Below are positions 9,142 to 18,701 of a stretch of 64,000 nucleotides of DNA, in pieces (position 1 is the stretch's first letter; each line of letters starts with the position of its first letter). Location: positions 24,453 through 88,452 of the forward strand of contig NZ_KB899292.1 in the NCBI RefSeq assembly GCF_000378145.1, in the 5' to 3' direction. The position numbers and the translations under genes are program-made. Source of the stretch: Saccharibacillus kuerlensis DSM 22868. GTDB lineage: Bacteria > Bacillota > Bacilli > Paenibacillales > Paenibacillaceae. Under the pieces are notes generated by a model, which saw nothing but the letters and a program-made list of their open reading frames with translations, searched no databases and was not told the origin of the DNA.

Positions 9142-10545
9142 TCAATCGCCGGCCGACATGCTGCTGTCCGCCTTCGAAGAAGTTCCGACAGAACGATGCG
9201 CCAGCGCTGCACTGTCATACGTTCTGGCAGATTTGCCCATCAACTGTGCAATCAGCGCTCCTGCAAGTGCACCAATCACTGCCGGCAGCAGCCAGCCCAG
9301 TCCGACTTCATAGAGAGGCAGAGTGGCGGAGAACAGGCTTGTGACAAAAGTAAACTTGATATCAGCTGCTGCAAATCCGTCGAACAGACTTACGAGGAAA
9401 GTCAGCAGCATTGCGCCCTGATAGACCAGAGCCTTGCCCTTGAACAGCGGGTGCAGGAACGTCAAGACAACCAGTACGATCACCATCGGATACAGCACCA
9501 TCAGGACCGGCACGGATACGGCAATCAGCTGCGCCAGACCGATATTGGCTACAACTGCGCTGAATGCGGACATCAGAACGGCAAACTTTTTATACGAGAC
9601 TTTTGGGAACAGACTGTGGAAGAAAGCGGCGCAGGACGTGATCAGCCCAACACTCGTCGTAATGCAGGCCATCGTTACAATCAGCGCCAGCAGGATAGAG
9701 CCATAAGCACCAAAGTAATGCGCCGATGTGGCAGCAAGTACGGCAGCACCATTTTCCAAAACGCCGAGCCCTCCCGCACTTGAAGCGCCGATATAAGCCA
9801 GTGCCGTATAGATGATTGCCAGCAGGATTGCCGCAATAACAGCCGCTTTGATGCAGGCTGCTACCAGCTCGCCGCGCTTCTTGACTCCGCTGTCTTTCAG
9901 CGCATTTACTACAATGATGCCGAAGATCGTCGCTGCGAGTGCATCCAACGTCAGATAGCCTTCTTGGAATCCTTTGAAGAACGCATTGGCTGCATAGCTC
10001 TCATCCGGTGTTCCGAACGGTGCGATCGGGTAGATAATAGCTGCTCCAATCAGTACCGCGATGAAAATAAGCATGAGCGGCGTCAGCACTTTGCCGACCA
10101 CATCGATAATTCTCGACGGGTTCAGCGCCAACAGGCAGGACAGCGCGAAGAAAATGATGGTAAATATCGCCAGACCGACTGTCTGCGAACCTTCCGGCAG
10201 CAGCGGTCTGAAGCCGATCTCGAACGATACGGTGCCCGTACGAGGCATGGCGAAGAATGGACCGATCGCCAGGTACAGCGCGGCAGCAAACACTACGCCG
10301 AATATCGGATGCACGCGGCTCGCCAGAGAGCGGAGATCGCGTTCCCCCGAGAAGACGAAAGCGGCCACAGCCAGCAGCGGCAGTCCAACGCCCGTTACGA
10401 GAAATCCGGCATTGGCGGACCAGAGATTTTCACCGGCCATCTGACCGAGCATCGGCGGAAAAATCAGATTGCCTGCTCCGAAGAACAAGGCGAACAGCAT
10501 GGAACCCAGAACGACGATAAATGACAGCGAGACTTTTTTCTGCAT
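9142..10545 (-). CDS. brnQ: Branched-chain amino acid:cation symporter BrnQ
   Basis: A 467-residue membrane protein with about 12 helices. The N-terminus carries the family signature ALFFGAGNLIFPPMLG, and AIGPFFAMPRTGTVSFEIG follows near residues 95-115. These are diagnostic for the LIVCS family (BrnQ, BraB), which imports Leu, Ile and Val with Na+ or H+. A GntR-type regulator gene is 112 bases upstream in the same direction, so the two may be co-transcribed. A clear terminator follows. Confidence 0.95.
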   Translation of the reverse strand: MQKKVSLSFIVVLGSMLFALFFGAGNLIFPPMLGQMAGENLWSANAGFLVTGVGLPLLAVAAFVFSGERDLRSLASRVHPIFGVVFAAALYLAIGPFFAMPRTGTVSFEIGFRPLLPEGSQTVGLAIFTIIFFALSCLLALNPSRIIDVVGKVLTPLMLIFIAVLIGAAIIYPIAPFGTPDESYAANAFFKGFQEGYLTLDALAATIFGIIVVNALKDSGVKKRGELVAACIKAAVIAAILLAIIYTALAYIGASSAGGLGVLENGAAVLAATSAHYFGAYGSILLALIVTMACITTSVGLITSCAAFFHSLFPKVSYKKFAVLMSAFSAVVANIGLAQLIAVSVPVLMVLYPMVIVLVVLTFLHPLFKGKALVYQGAMLLTFLVSLFDGFAAADIKFTFVTSLFSATLPLYEVGLGWLLPAVIGALAGALIAQLMGKSARTYDSAALAHRSVGTSSKADSSMSAGD

Positions 10546-10657
10546 GATGATATTCCCCCAACAGCGAACCCTTTTAAGGTAAGGCTTCTGTATTTGATTT
10601 TTTCTACTTCATTTCTCTATTTCATTGTCTCTGTTTCCATTCAGTATCGAATAGATG

Positions 10658-11329
10658 TTATTCCGGATTTCTCTGCATTTTGGCTTGGTATGCATCGACC
10701 GCCCGCAGCCAATTATGACGAACCAGTGAGTTCAATGATTCTCGATCTCCGCGTTCGAAAGCCTGAACGATCTCTTCATGCTCGTCGACGGAGCCTTGGT
10801 CCAAAATGATCGAATTATGGAAAAAGAGTCTGCGGACATGCGCTTGGAATGTGGAAATTGTATTGGCGATGTACGGGTTCTCCGTCAACTCGACGATAAT
10901 TCCGTGAAACTCTTCGTCGAGCTTGAGCGCGTAATGATAATCGTCCTTCGCCAACGCTTCGCCGAATTCCGCATTGATATGTCGAAGCGACTCAATCGTC
11001 TGCGTGTTGATGAGCGGCAGTGCAATTTCGGCGGCCAGCGACTGCAGAGCGGCCAGCGGCGGCAGAATCTTGGTAATGTCTTCGCCGTTGAGCCCTGTCA
11101 CCTGCGTCGATACGCCCGGATTCATCTCGACCAGCCCTTCGACGCTCAGCAGCTGCAGCGCTTCCCGGACAGGCGTCCGGCTGACGCCGAGCGCATTCGC
11201 AAGTTCGCCGTCGTTTAACTTCTCTCCCGGCTGAAGCGTTCCGTCGATAATCCATTCCTGCAGCTGCTGGAAGGCGCGCTGCTTGGCGGATAATCGGTTC
11301 GGTGTCGTAAAACCTGTTGGAATCGGCAT
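10658..11329 (-). CDS. GntR family transcriptional regulator (FadR/FCD subfamily)
   Basis: A 223-residue regulator. The winged helix occupies roughly residues 14-75 (DGTLQPGEKLNDGELANALG, then VSRTPVREALQLLSVEGLV). An all-helical FCD ligand domain follows, with the metal-binding Asp-x-x-x-His pattern in LKLDEEFHGIIVELTENPY. The ATG at 11329 follows AGGAGGG. It precedes brnQ on the same strand. A 16-base perfect palindrome 75 bases upstream of its start may be its own operator. The effector is not known. Confidence 0.92.
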   Translation of the reverse strand: MPIPTGFTTPNRLSAKQRAFQQLQEWIIDGTLQPGEKLNDGELANALGVSRTPVREALQLLSVEGLVEMNPGVSTQVTGLNGEDITKILPPLAALQSLAAEIALPLINTQTIESLRHINAEFGEALAKDDYHYALKLDEEFHGIIVELTENPYIANTISTFQAHVRRLFFHNSIILDQGSVDEHEEIVQAFERGDRESLNSLVRHNWLRAVDAYQAKMQRNPE

Positions 11330-11403
11330 AGCGCCCTCCTTTATCCTTTAGTAAGTAATTGTCTTTAACAAGATTTGTCCATTATATCCGGTCAAATTCC
11401 GTC

Positions 11404-11419
11404 ATGCAATATATTGCAT
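11404..11419. promoter_or_regulatory. Palindrome, candidate GntR operator
   Basis: ATGCAATATATTGCAT is a perfect 16-base palindrome in the divergent region between the GntR gene and ywqB. Its size and position fit an autoregulatory operator of a FadR-type regulator. The role is inferred. Confidence 0.4.
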
Positions 11420-11501
11420 ACGAATTTAAGAAATATTTTTAATTCTTGAACGCGCTGAAGCTTTGAATAAACAAGAGAGGGTACAGACGTTCGCTGCTCC
11501 A

Positions 11502-11510
11502 TGTTATAAT
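11502..11510 (+). promoter_or_regulatory. Extended -10 promoter of ywqB
   Basis: TGTTATAAT contains a perfect TATAAT (11505-11510) with the TGn extension. No good -35 lies 17 bases upstream, as is usual for extended -10 promoters. It is about 26 bases before the first possible start of ywqB. Confidence 0.55.
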
Positions 11511-11535
11511 AGGCGGACGAAATGAACCTTACGGG

Positions 11536-13425
11536 ATGGAGACGATAATCAGCATGAATGGAAACACGGCGTTCACCGACGAACAATGGCATGCGCTCGT
11601 ACAGAGCACAGCGGAAGCCTATGACGATCTGACGTTAAAAAGAGGCTTTCAATACGAGCGGTTGGGGCACATTCAGCAGCTGTCGCTCTCCGACGACCGG
11701 CGGTTGGAAGCCGAAGTCAAGGAAGGCGATGGTCTGTGCCGGGTCGAGCTTGCGCTCGACTTTCCCGCCGGCGGCAGCTGCGACTGCAAGGATCGCAAGC
11801 CCTGCCGGCATCAGGCGGCTGCGCTGATGAAGCTGGCCCGGCTGCGCGGACGTCCGGTGTCGGCGCTGGCCAACGCCAGCGCTTCGGTCTCCGCAGCTGC
11901 GAAGGCTGCGCGTGCTGCCGAAATGGCCGAAGACGGCGCTGTGCGGGGAGATGGCTCACTGCGAAGAGAGAGTGCGGTGCGGGAAGATCGAAGCTCTGCG
12001 GACAGCCTTAAACCGGGCACGTCCTCCTCTTCGGCTCGTCTGACAGATCGCGAAGAACGAGCAGCAGTTCGTGGTACCGGAGGCGGCGCCGAAGACGGTG
12101 TCAGTGCCGAAGCTGAAGCCGCTCACGATAGGCCGAATTTTCTCTCCGGCGAAGAAGAACAGCCTGCAAAGGCGCGAAGTATAGAGCTGGCTTCCCTGCT
12201 CGCCGCCTCCGGGATCTCCGCCTGGCATCGGCGCTTCGAAGAAGCCGCCTCTTCATTGACAGGACGAACCCGCAATCCGAAGTTCGCCGAGCTGACACTG
12301 GGCATTATTTTTGAAAATATGCCTCCTTTCAAACCGGGGATCGAGCAGCTGTACCGCTTGAATGCCTACCTGTTCGTATTGAAAACGATGACGGCGCCGT
12401 CCGGACCGGGAATCGGCCCTTCTTCTTCTCCGGGCTATTATGCGCATCTGGCTGTAAACGAAACGAAAGACGGCTTGGAGCGCTGTCTCTCCGCACCTCT
12501 TCAGGCAGGAAGCGATGCGCAGGTGTTGGAGCGCCTGGAGGAAACGCTGCGCCTGGTTCGCCGGCAGATGCTGACCGAAGGACGTGACCAAGACGCTTTT
12601 GCCAAATGTTATTACCGACTGCTGTCCGAATGGGCAGTGCCGGCAGACGGAATCGGAGCAGACGGGAAAATGACGAATGAAGCTGTCGACGTCTACGAAT
12701 CGGAACTGCAGTATCTGATGGATGAAGAGCGCGAGCTCGGCCGTTCGCTGAACCGGCTGGCCTGGCTGAGTGCCAATGCCTGGAGCCGTTTTCGCCTCGG
12801 ACAGGACGCCAAAGCCAAAGAACTGCTTAAGGAAGCAGCGGATAAGCCCTATTTCACTCCTGCGAAGCTGCCCGACTTTTTCACTCCGCTTGCCGCACAG
12901 AATCAATGGGAGCGTCTGAGCGATTGGCTGGAAATCTTCGGTCCGCTGCTGGAACGCGCCCGTGCGAATCTGGCCGATTATGAACAATTTTGGAACGATA
13001 CGCTCAAACATTTCCCTGAAGCGGAATCCCGGATGTGGAATGTGCTGCAGGAGATGCTTCCGTACGCTTCGACCCTTTACGGAAGCAAGCTGATGGAACG
13101 CGAACGCTGGGAGGAATGGATGGATTACCAGCTTTCCACCGGCAGAGAACCTTCGCATTTCAAGGTAACTGAACTTGCGCCGATCGAGAAAAATGCACCT
13201 GAGCTGCTGCTGCCTTTCTATCATCAAGCGGCCGAGCGGCTGATCGAGCAGCGCAGTCGGGATGGCTACAAAGCGGCCGTGCGCCTGCTCAAACGTCTGG
13301 ACAAGCTGTACCGGAAAATGAAGCGCGAAGACCGCTGGGAGGTCTTCATGGAGTCGTTTAATGCTAAATATGGACGACTGCGCGCGCTACAAGAAGAATT
13401 GAAGAAAGGGAAGCTGATGCTATGA
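11536..13425 (+). CDS. ywqB: SWIM zinc-finger protein (YwqB-like), partner of SNF2 helicase
   Basis: A 629-residue protein. A SWIM zinc motif (CxC then CxH in SCDCKDRKPCRHQ) lies near residues 81-93. SWIM domains bind DNA or protein and often accompany SNF2 helicases. Residues about 110-220 form a variable Ala/Ser/Glu/Arg-rich linker; the rest is a helical conserved region. The stop overlaps the ATG of the SNF2 gene (ATGA), so the pair is translationally coupled, as with ywqB-ywqA of Bacillus. The start is uncertain: ATG at 11536 lacks a ribosome site, and ATG at 11554 has GGAG 12 bases before. The cellular role of the pair is not established. Confidence 0.85.
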   Translation: METIISMNGNTAFTDEQWHALVQSTAEAYDDLTLKRGFQYERLGHIQQLSLSDDRRLEAEVKEGDGLCRVELALDFPAGGSCDCKDRKPCRHQAAALMKLARLRGRPVSALANASASVSAAAKAARAAEMAEDGAVRGDGSLRRESAVREDRSSADSLKPGTSSSSARLTDREERAAVRGTGGGAEDGVSAEAEAAHDRPNFLSGEEEQPAKARSIELASLLAASGISAWHRRFEEAASSLTGRTRNPKFAELTLGIIFENMPPFKPGIEQLYRLNAYLFVLKTMTAPSGPGIGPSSSPGYYAHLAVNETKDGLERCLSAPLQAGSDAQVLERLEETLRLVRRQMLTEGRDQDAFAKCYYRLLSEWAVPADGIGADGKMTNEAVDVYESELQYLMDEERELGRSLNRLAWLSANAWSRFRLGQDAKAKELLKEAADKPYFTPAKLPDFFTPLAAQNQWERLSDWLEIFGPLLERARANLADYEQFWNDTLKHFPEAESRMWNVLQEMLPYASTLYGSKLMERERWEEWMDYQLSTGREPSHFKVTELAPIEKNAPELLLPFYHQAAERLIEQRSRDGYKAAVRLLKRLDKLYRKMKREDRWEVFMESFNAKYGRLRALQEELKKGKLML

Positions 13426-16400
13426 ACGCAGTAATGGAAACCGTGACGATCCATGCGGTGCTGAGCGAATTCGGCGACGCTCTGCTGTACGGGACCAAAC
13501 CGACATACGGCGCGGTTCCGGGATTATATTTCAAGCAGCTGTTGTTCGCGCGGCACGAAGAATCGTTTTACGGCACAGATCTGGAAATCCAGAGTACGGG
13601 CGATATGGAATTGGTCCTGCTTCCGGCGGAAATGGTGCTGTCTTTCTTCGCGGACAAGCCGCTGCTGAAGCATATTGGCTGGGCGTTCGATGGCGACGCC
13701 GATCTGCTGGCGCGAACCGCGCCCGCGCTGGCTGCAAGCATCGATAAAAGGGCCTATAAACCGGATTTCAAAGCGTACCGTGCAGGAAGCCTGCAGTGGA
13801 AATGGGATCGACACGCATTCAAGGAACGCCAGCACGCTTCGGTATTGGCAGCGCTCGACCGGGGAAAAATTCGGACGACGGATGCAGCGGCCGGATCACG
13901 CAAGGAAGAACAGGTGCGGCTCAGCGACGAAGAAGCGTATGAGGAAGCGATGTTCGGCGTCCGTGACGAAGACACGCAGGCCGAGGAGACGTTTATGACC
14001 GGGCTGCGCGCGGCTTATTCCGCAGCTGTGTTCCAGCGCCGCTACGGCACGGAGCAGACTGCGCTGGATCTGCGCCGCGAGTATCCGCGGCTGTTTGACC
14101 GCGGAGCGTCGGCGGCGGGTCTCGACGAGGACGCCTGGCTCGTCGCAGTCGGTTGGCGCGAAGATGCCGCGCCGTTCCGTCCGGTCGTCCGGTTCATGGA
14201 GCCGGACGAGGATAACCCTAACTGGAGGCTGGAACTGGCCCTCCAGGACAAGAAGGACGAGACTTCGCTCGTCCCGATCACCTTGTCGGACGTCGGCGCC
14301 GCGGCGGGCAGTTGGCCTTCGGCCTGGGAGAAGCATGTGCGCGAACGCAGCGCGGAATGGCTGAAGAGCCTGCGGACCGGACTGCCGACGCCCCGCGTGG
14401 CACCGGGACATGATATTCTGGCCCGCAGCATGAGCGGGCCGGAAGCCTGGCAGTTCCTGACGAAGGACAGCCCAAGGCTGCTGGACGCCGGCTGGCGGGT
14501 GCTGCTGCCTGCATGGTGGCAGGCAGCGAGCAAGAAGAAGCCGAAGCTGAAGGCTCGGGTTAAGGAAGAGGAAGGCGAAGGCAAGAAGGGCGGACGTTCG
14601 GTATTCGGCCTCGATTCCGTACTGAACTTCGATTGGCGAATTGCAATCGGCGACGCGGAGTTTACCGAGGAGGAATATATGGAGCTGGCCGCCAGAAATG
14701 AGCGGCTTGTACAGTTCCGCGGCGAATGGGTCGCCCTCGACCCTGTGCTGCTGAATCAGATCAGCCGGGCGATGAATGGCCTGGACAAGAAGAACGGGCT
14801 GTCGTTCCAAGATATTCTTCAACTGCACCTGCTGAAGAAAGAAGAGGAAAACAGCGAGGCCGAAGAACGGACCAAAGCCGAAGAAAACGCCCGGCTGGAA
14901 ATTGAAGTCCAGCTGAGCGGCCATCTGGCGGCACTGATCGACCAGCTCGGCCAGAAGGATGCCTGGCCCGCGATCGATATTCCCAAAGGGCTGCGCGCCG
15001 AACTGCGCAATTACCAGCGCGAAGGCTTCGGCTGGCTGGCTTTCCTGCGCCGGCTGGGTCTCGGTGCCTGTCTGGCCGACGACATGGGCCTCGGCAAGAC
15101 CGTGCAGCTGATCTCGTATCTGCTGCACGTCAAGGAAAGCCGCGCCGAAGCGGCAGCGTCGGGACAGACGCTGCGCGGCGCTCTTCCAAACGCGGGCGCT
15201 TCGGAAGCTTACGCGGACATAAGTCCGCGGCGGAAGTCCGGCAGCGCGGCAAATTCTGCCGCGAGTCGGCGCACCGCGAACCCAGCCGGCACACCGGCGG
15301 GAGTCGGCGCTTCCGCTCCCGCCTGGCTGCCTCCGGACGACGGGATTATCCGGCCGGGCTCCTATCCGCTGGAAGCTTCACTGATTATATGCCCCACTTC
15401 CCTGCTCGGCAACTGGCAGAAGGAGATCGCCCGCTTCGCGCCGGATCTTCGCGTCATGCTGCACTACGGCGGCAATCGCCGCACCGGTGAAGCTTTCGCG
15501 GCGGCCGCTTCGGATGTTGACGTCGTGCTGACTTCCTATGCGACATCGGCACTTGATCAGGAGCTGCTGCGCAGTTTCGACTGGCTGACGATCTGCCTTG
15601 ACGAAGCGCAGACGATCAAGAACGCGCAGACCAAGCAGTCAACGGCGATCCGCAGTTTCCGGGCCCTGCACAAGATCGCGCTGACCGGCACGCCGATCGA
15701 GAACCGGCTATCCGAACTGTGGTCGATCTACGACTTCATGGTTCCCGGATTCCTCGGCGGACCGAAGTCGTTCCAGGAGCGCTTCGCGAATCCGATCGAA
15801 AAGGAGCAGGACGAGGAGAAAATTACCGAGCTTCAAAAGCTGGTCAAACCGTTCATGCTTCGCCGCAAAAAGAAGGACCCGAACATTCAGCTCGATCTCC
15901 CGGAGAAAAACGAGATGAAGACGTATATCCATCTCACACCGGAGCAGAGCGTCCTGTACGAACAGGTCGTCAAGCAGCTCCTCAAGGAGATGCCGCAGCT
16001 TGAAGGTATGAAACGCAAAGGCGCAATCCTGTCCGCGCTGACCCAGCTCAAGCGGCTGTGCGATCATCCGGCGCTGACTGCCGGCGATTCGGTCGGCTTA
16101 GAACCAGATGAAGCGCCGGATCTGGATACGCTGATCGAACAGTCTGCCAAGCTCTCCCGCCTTGTCGCCATGGTCAAGGAATTGAGAGCCGAAGGCGAGC
16201 GCTGCCTAATTTTCACCCAGTATATCGGCATGGGCGAAATGATGCAGCGGGTGCTGAGCGAAGAACTGGGCGAGAACGTGCTCTATTTGAACGGCAGCAC
16301 GCCGAGAACAGTGCGCGAGCGCATGATTGAGCAGTTCCAGGCAAAAGAACAGCCGCCGGGCGAGACGACCGCCGTATTCATTCTGTCACTTAAAGCGGGC

Positions 16401-16685
16401 GGCGTAGGCCTCAATCTGACAGCAGCCAATCATGTCTTCCACGTCGATCGCTGGTGGAACCCGGCCGTTGAGAACCAGGCGACCGACCGGGCTTACCGGA
16501 TGGGCCAAACCAAGGATGTCCAGGTCCACAAGTTCATCTCGATCGGTACGCTGGAAGAGCGGATTGACGACATGCTGGAGAGTAAGCAGCAGCTCAGTGA
16601 CAGCGTCATTGCCGGTTCGGAAGGCTGGATTACCGAACTGTCGGACAATGCGCTGAGAGATCTGTTTACACTGCGCAAGAGCTGA
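13422..16685 (+). CDS. ywqA: SNF2-family DEAD/DEAH-box helicase (YwqA-like)
   Basis: A 1087-residue SWI2/SNF2 ATPase. The N-terminal 500 residues include the bacterial SNF2-associated domain. The ATPase core begins near residue 525. Motif I is DDMGLGKTVQ (about 552), motif II DEAQ (about 725), motif III LTGTPIENRLSELWSIYDF, and motif VI QATDRAYRMGQ (about 1019). Between motifs I and Ia, residues about 571-650 form an Ala/Ser/Gly/Arg-rich insert not expected in the RecA-like lobe. Such enzymes translocate on duplex DNA and remodel DNA-protein or RNA polymerase complexes. Coupled to ywqB. Confidence 0.93.
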   Translation: MNAVMETVTIHAVLSEFGDALLYGTKPTYGAVPGLYFKQLLFARHEESFYGTDLEIQSTGDMELVLLPAEMVLSFFADKPLLKHIGWAFDGDADLLARTAPALAASIDKRAYKPDFKAYRAGSLQWKWDRHAFKERQHASVLAALDRGKIRTTDAAAGSRKEEQVRLSDEEAYEEAMFGVRDEDTQAEETFMTGLRAAYSAAVFQRRYGTEQTALDLRREYPRLFDRGASAAGLDEDAWLVAVGWREDAAPFRPVVRFMEPDEDNPNWRLELALQDKKDETSLVPITLSDVGAAAGSWPSAWEKHVRERSAEWLKSLRTGLPTPRVAPGHDILARSMSGPEAWQFLTKDSPRLLDAGWRVLLPAWWQAASKKKPKLKARVKEEEGEGKKGGRSVFGLDSVLNFDWRIAIGDAEFTEEEYMELAARNERLVQFRGEWVALDPVLLNQISRAMNGLDKKNGLSFQDILQLHLLKKEEENSEAEERTKAEENARLEIEVQLSGHLAALIDQLGQKDAWPAIDIPKGLRAELRNYQREGFGWLAFLRRLGLGACLADDMGLGKTVQLISYLLHVKESRAEAAASGQTLRGALPNAGASEAYADISPRRKSGSAANSAASRRTANPAGTPAGVGASAPAWLPPDDGIIRPGSYPLEASLIICPTSLLGNWQKEIARFAPDLRVMLHYGGNRRTGEAFAAAASDVDVVLTSYATSALDQELLRSFDWLTICLDEAQTIKNAQTKQSTAIRSFRALHKIALTGTPIENRLSELWSIYDFMVPGFLGGPKSFQERFANPIEKEQDEEKITELQKLVKPFMLRRKKKDPNIQLDLPEKNEMKTYIHLTPEQSVLYEQVVKQLLKEMPQLEGMKRKGAILSALTQLKRLCDHPALTAGDSVGLEPDEAPDLDTLIEQSAKLSRLVAMVKELRAEGERCLIFTQYIGMGEMMQRVLSEELGENVLYLNGSTPRTVRERMIEQFQAKEQPPGETTAVFILSLKAGGVGLNLTAANHVFHVDRWWNPAVENQATDRAYRMGQTKDVQVHKFISIGTLEERIDDMLESKQQLSDSVIAGSEGWITELSDNALRDLFTLRKS

Positions 16686-16900
16686 TCTCGGAGGATCATT
16701 CTTTCTTTTTCCTTCAAATTAGGAGAAAAAAGGCTAATCATTCGGTTCATATATCTTGTTTTCAGGAGTAAACGTTCAGATATAAGGAACAAACATTCAT
16801 GAATTAGATCTAATCATTCACAAAAAGAGAATAGATTTTCAGAGCCTATCGCTCGTTTCCACATACCGGGAGTTTATTCGCATATTAAGGAGCATCCATT

Positions 16901-17326
16901 ATGAAAGATCAGGAAATTACGCTGCTTTACGAAACGCCGCAGCCGGAAGAATATATCGCACTTCGGGTCGCAGCCGGCATGAGTGCACGCACGCTCGAAG
17001 CTGCTCGAACCGGACTGCCGAACTCGCTGTTTGCCGTCACACTGCGTGAACAAGGTCGGCTTGTCGGCATGGGCCGCGTGCTTGGAGACGGAGGCTGCGC
17101 CTACCTCATCTCCGACATCGTCGTGCATCCCTCGCTGCAGCGGCGAGGTCTTGCCCGCCGCATTATGACGGAGATTGAGCGCTACTTGGACGACAACGTA
17201 CCTCCGGGTTCGTTCGTCAGCCTAATCGCCGACACTCCGGCCGACGCACTGTATCGGCATTTCGGCTTTATCGACACGGCTCCGGCTTCAATCGGCATGT
17301 ATCGCCCGAGCCGTCCTAACGTTTAA
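16901..17326 (+). CDS. GNAT family N-acetyltransferase
   Basis: A 141-residue protein. The acetyl-CoA loop is seen in VVHPSLQRRGLARRIM, matching the (Q/R)xxGxG/A motif A of GNAT enzymes, with the preceding beta strand CAYLISDIVVHP. The length suits a single GNAT domain. AAGGAGC precedes the ATG. A strong terminator lies 37 bases past its stop. The acceptor substrate cannot be inferred. Confidence 0.88.
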   Translation: MKDQEITLLYETPQPEEYIALRVAAGMSARTLEAARTGLPNSLFAVTLREQGRLVGMGRVLGDGGCAYLISDIVVHPSLQRRGLARRIMTEIERYLDDNVPPGSFVSLIADTPADALYRHFGFIDTAPASIGMYRPSRPNV

Positions 17327-17362
17327 AAATGACCGGTTCAGCTGTTCCTATTTCGCATAATC

Positions 17363-17409
17363 AAAAAGCCTCTGTACTCGGAATGACTTCCGGTGCAGAG
17401 GCTTTTTTA
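17363..17409 (+). terminator. Terminator after the GNAT gene
   Basis: Stem AAAAAGCCTCTG / CAGAGGCTTTTT with a 21-base loop, ending in a run of seven T on the plus strand. The complementary A-run makes it potentially bidirectional. Confidence 0.85.
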
Positions 17410-17554
17410 TGGCATGTACGCAAACTATGAATCGACTTGATATTCAGCACCTAACTCCTCCATTTAAAGCTGAGGGTTGAGCTGGAGGTTGGAGCCGAAT
17501 ACTTAAATGGTTTATCCTATCTGAACAAATCGACGCGTTTGCACACACTCCTTA

Positions 17555-17741
17555 AAATAAGTGCATACATGCAGTTATTTTCTGCTTTTAGCTGCCTACA
17601 ACCTTAATAAGTGCAAGAATACAACTATTTAGCATCAAAAAGCGTATAAAGACCCAAATTAGGACTTTAACTGCACTTGAGCACTTATTTTTCGAAAAAA
17701 GCTGTAAATAACACGAAATAAGTGTACATATGCAGCTATTT
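17555..17741. repeat. Cluster of four 26-bp near-palindromic AT-rich repeats (copies A-D)
   Basis: Copies lie at 17555-17580, 17604-17630, 17668-17690 (reverse orientation, slightly short) and 17716-17741. The core is AAATAAGTGC, about six variable bases, then GCARYTATTT or ACAACTATTT, so the two ends are near reverse complements. Four more copies of the same element occur at 32317-32503. No coding potential. The origin is unknown; the copies could be a small mobile or dispersed intergenic repeat, or protein-binding sites. Together with the terminator it fills most of the 17327-17822 gap. Confidence 0.8.
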
Positions 17742-17822
17742 ATTTATCCCTATGCTGCTTATCCATATTTGGCTTGTATTTATTTTTGTAGAGGAAATGT
17801 CGGAAGTTTACTCAACCGCGAA

Positions 17823-18665
17823 TTAGATCTCCGCCGCTACTCCGAAATGGTCGGACACGAGCGGACCGTTCTTGCCGTCTAGCACGACTTCGGACTTCTT
17901 CGCTTCGATCGGAAGGCTCGACAGGACGTAATCAATGCGTAGCGGACGTTCGTTATCTGCCCAGCCTGCGATCGCTTTGAGCACGGTCGACCCTTCGTCT
18001 TTCTCCGCTGCGGCCGTATATAGATCGCACCAGCCGTGGTCCAGCATATAGTCGTAACCTTCCCTCCGGATCTGCGCCACATTGTTCAGATCACCGAGCA
18101 TGAACAGCGTCTCTCCCGCCTCTCGCAGCGGCTTCAGCAGTTCTTCGGTCCGATCCCACTGAGCTTTGAACGGCTCTTCTTTATCATTCCACCAGCCATA
18201 ATGACCGCTGAACAGCCAGAGCGGGTCCGCCCCGTTTTCCCCATTTGCCAACGAGGTCTTCACACCGAGCAGTCGGCGTGTTTTGGCATTCATATAGTCA
18301 TGAATGCCCGATACATAACCGTATACTGCTTCCGTGATCGGCTCCCGCGTCAGCACGGCTACACCTTCATCATATCGTCCCTGATAAGCGCTATGTGTCG
18401 GCAGCCAAGACCAGAAATACGGCGTGTCCAGCTGTTCAAGCAGGAGCAGTGCATAATGGTCTTCGCGGATCTTGGTGCCTGGCTCCGCTTCGTAATACCG
18501 CGCAAGTCTCTCCGGCGCCGCTTCACTCGCTTGAGGCGACTGGTTGACTTCCTGCAGCGCAATTAGATCGAAGCCTCGTTCATTGATAAAATCGGCCAGC
18601 TGTCCAATCTTTTTCTCCTGCTCTTCCTCATGCCAAGAGTGGGTATTCAGTGTCAGACATTTCAT
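17823..18665 (-). CDS. Endonuclease/exonuclease/phosphatase family hydrolase
   Basis: A 280-residue protein of the EEP fold. It begins with the beta strand MKCLTLNTHSWH. Other motifs are the metal-binding Glu in DLIALQEVN, the GDLNN segment (GDxN) with Asp and Asn ligands, and the C-terminal SDHFGVAAEI with the catalytic Asp-His. Members include DNases, sphingomyelinases and inositol phosphatases. No signal peptide is seen, so it is probably cytosolic. AGGTGA precedes the ATG. Substrate unknown. Confidence 0.9.
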   Translation of the reverse strand: MKCLTLNTHSWHEEEQEKKIGQLADFINERGFDLIALQEVNQSPQASEAAPERLARYYEAEPGTKIREDHYALLLLEQLDTPYFWSWLPTHSAYQGRYDEGVAVLTREPITEAVYGYVSGIHDYMNAKTRRLLGVKTSLANGENGADPLWLFSGHYGWWNDKEEPFKAQWDRTEELLKPLREAGETLFMLGDLNNVAQIRREGYDYMLDHGWCDLYTAAAEKDEGSTVLKAIAGWADNERPLRIDYVLSSLPIEAKKSEVVLDGKNGPLVSDHFGVAAEI

Positions 18666-18701
18666 GTTTTCACCTGCATTCTTGATTTTTGCACGGCGGT
18701 A

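Noticed and set aside
13896..15128. 410-codon minus-strand frame
   Set aside because: It lies wholly inside the SNF2 gene, has no ribosome site and no recognisable domain; it is a shadow produced by high third-position GC. The same applies to the long frames at 12253-13227 (-), 20608-21645 (-), 24691-26139 (+), 34783-35910 (+) and 41447-42640 (+).
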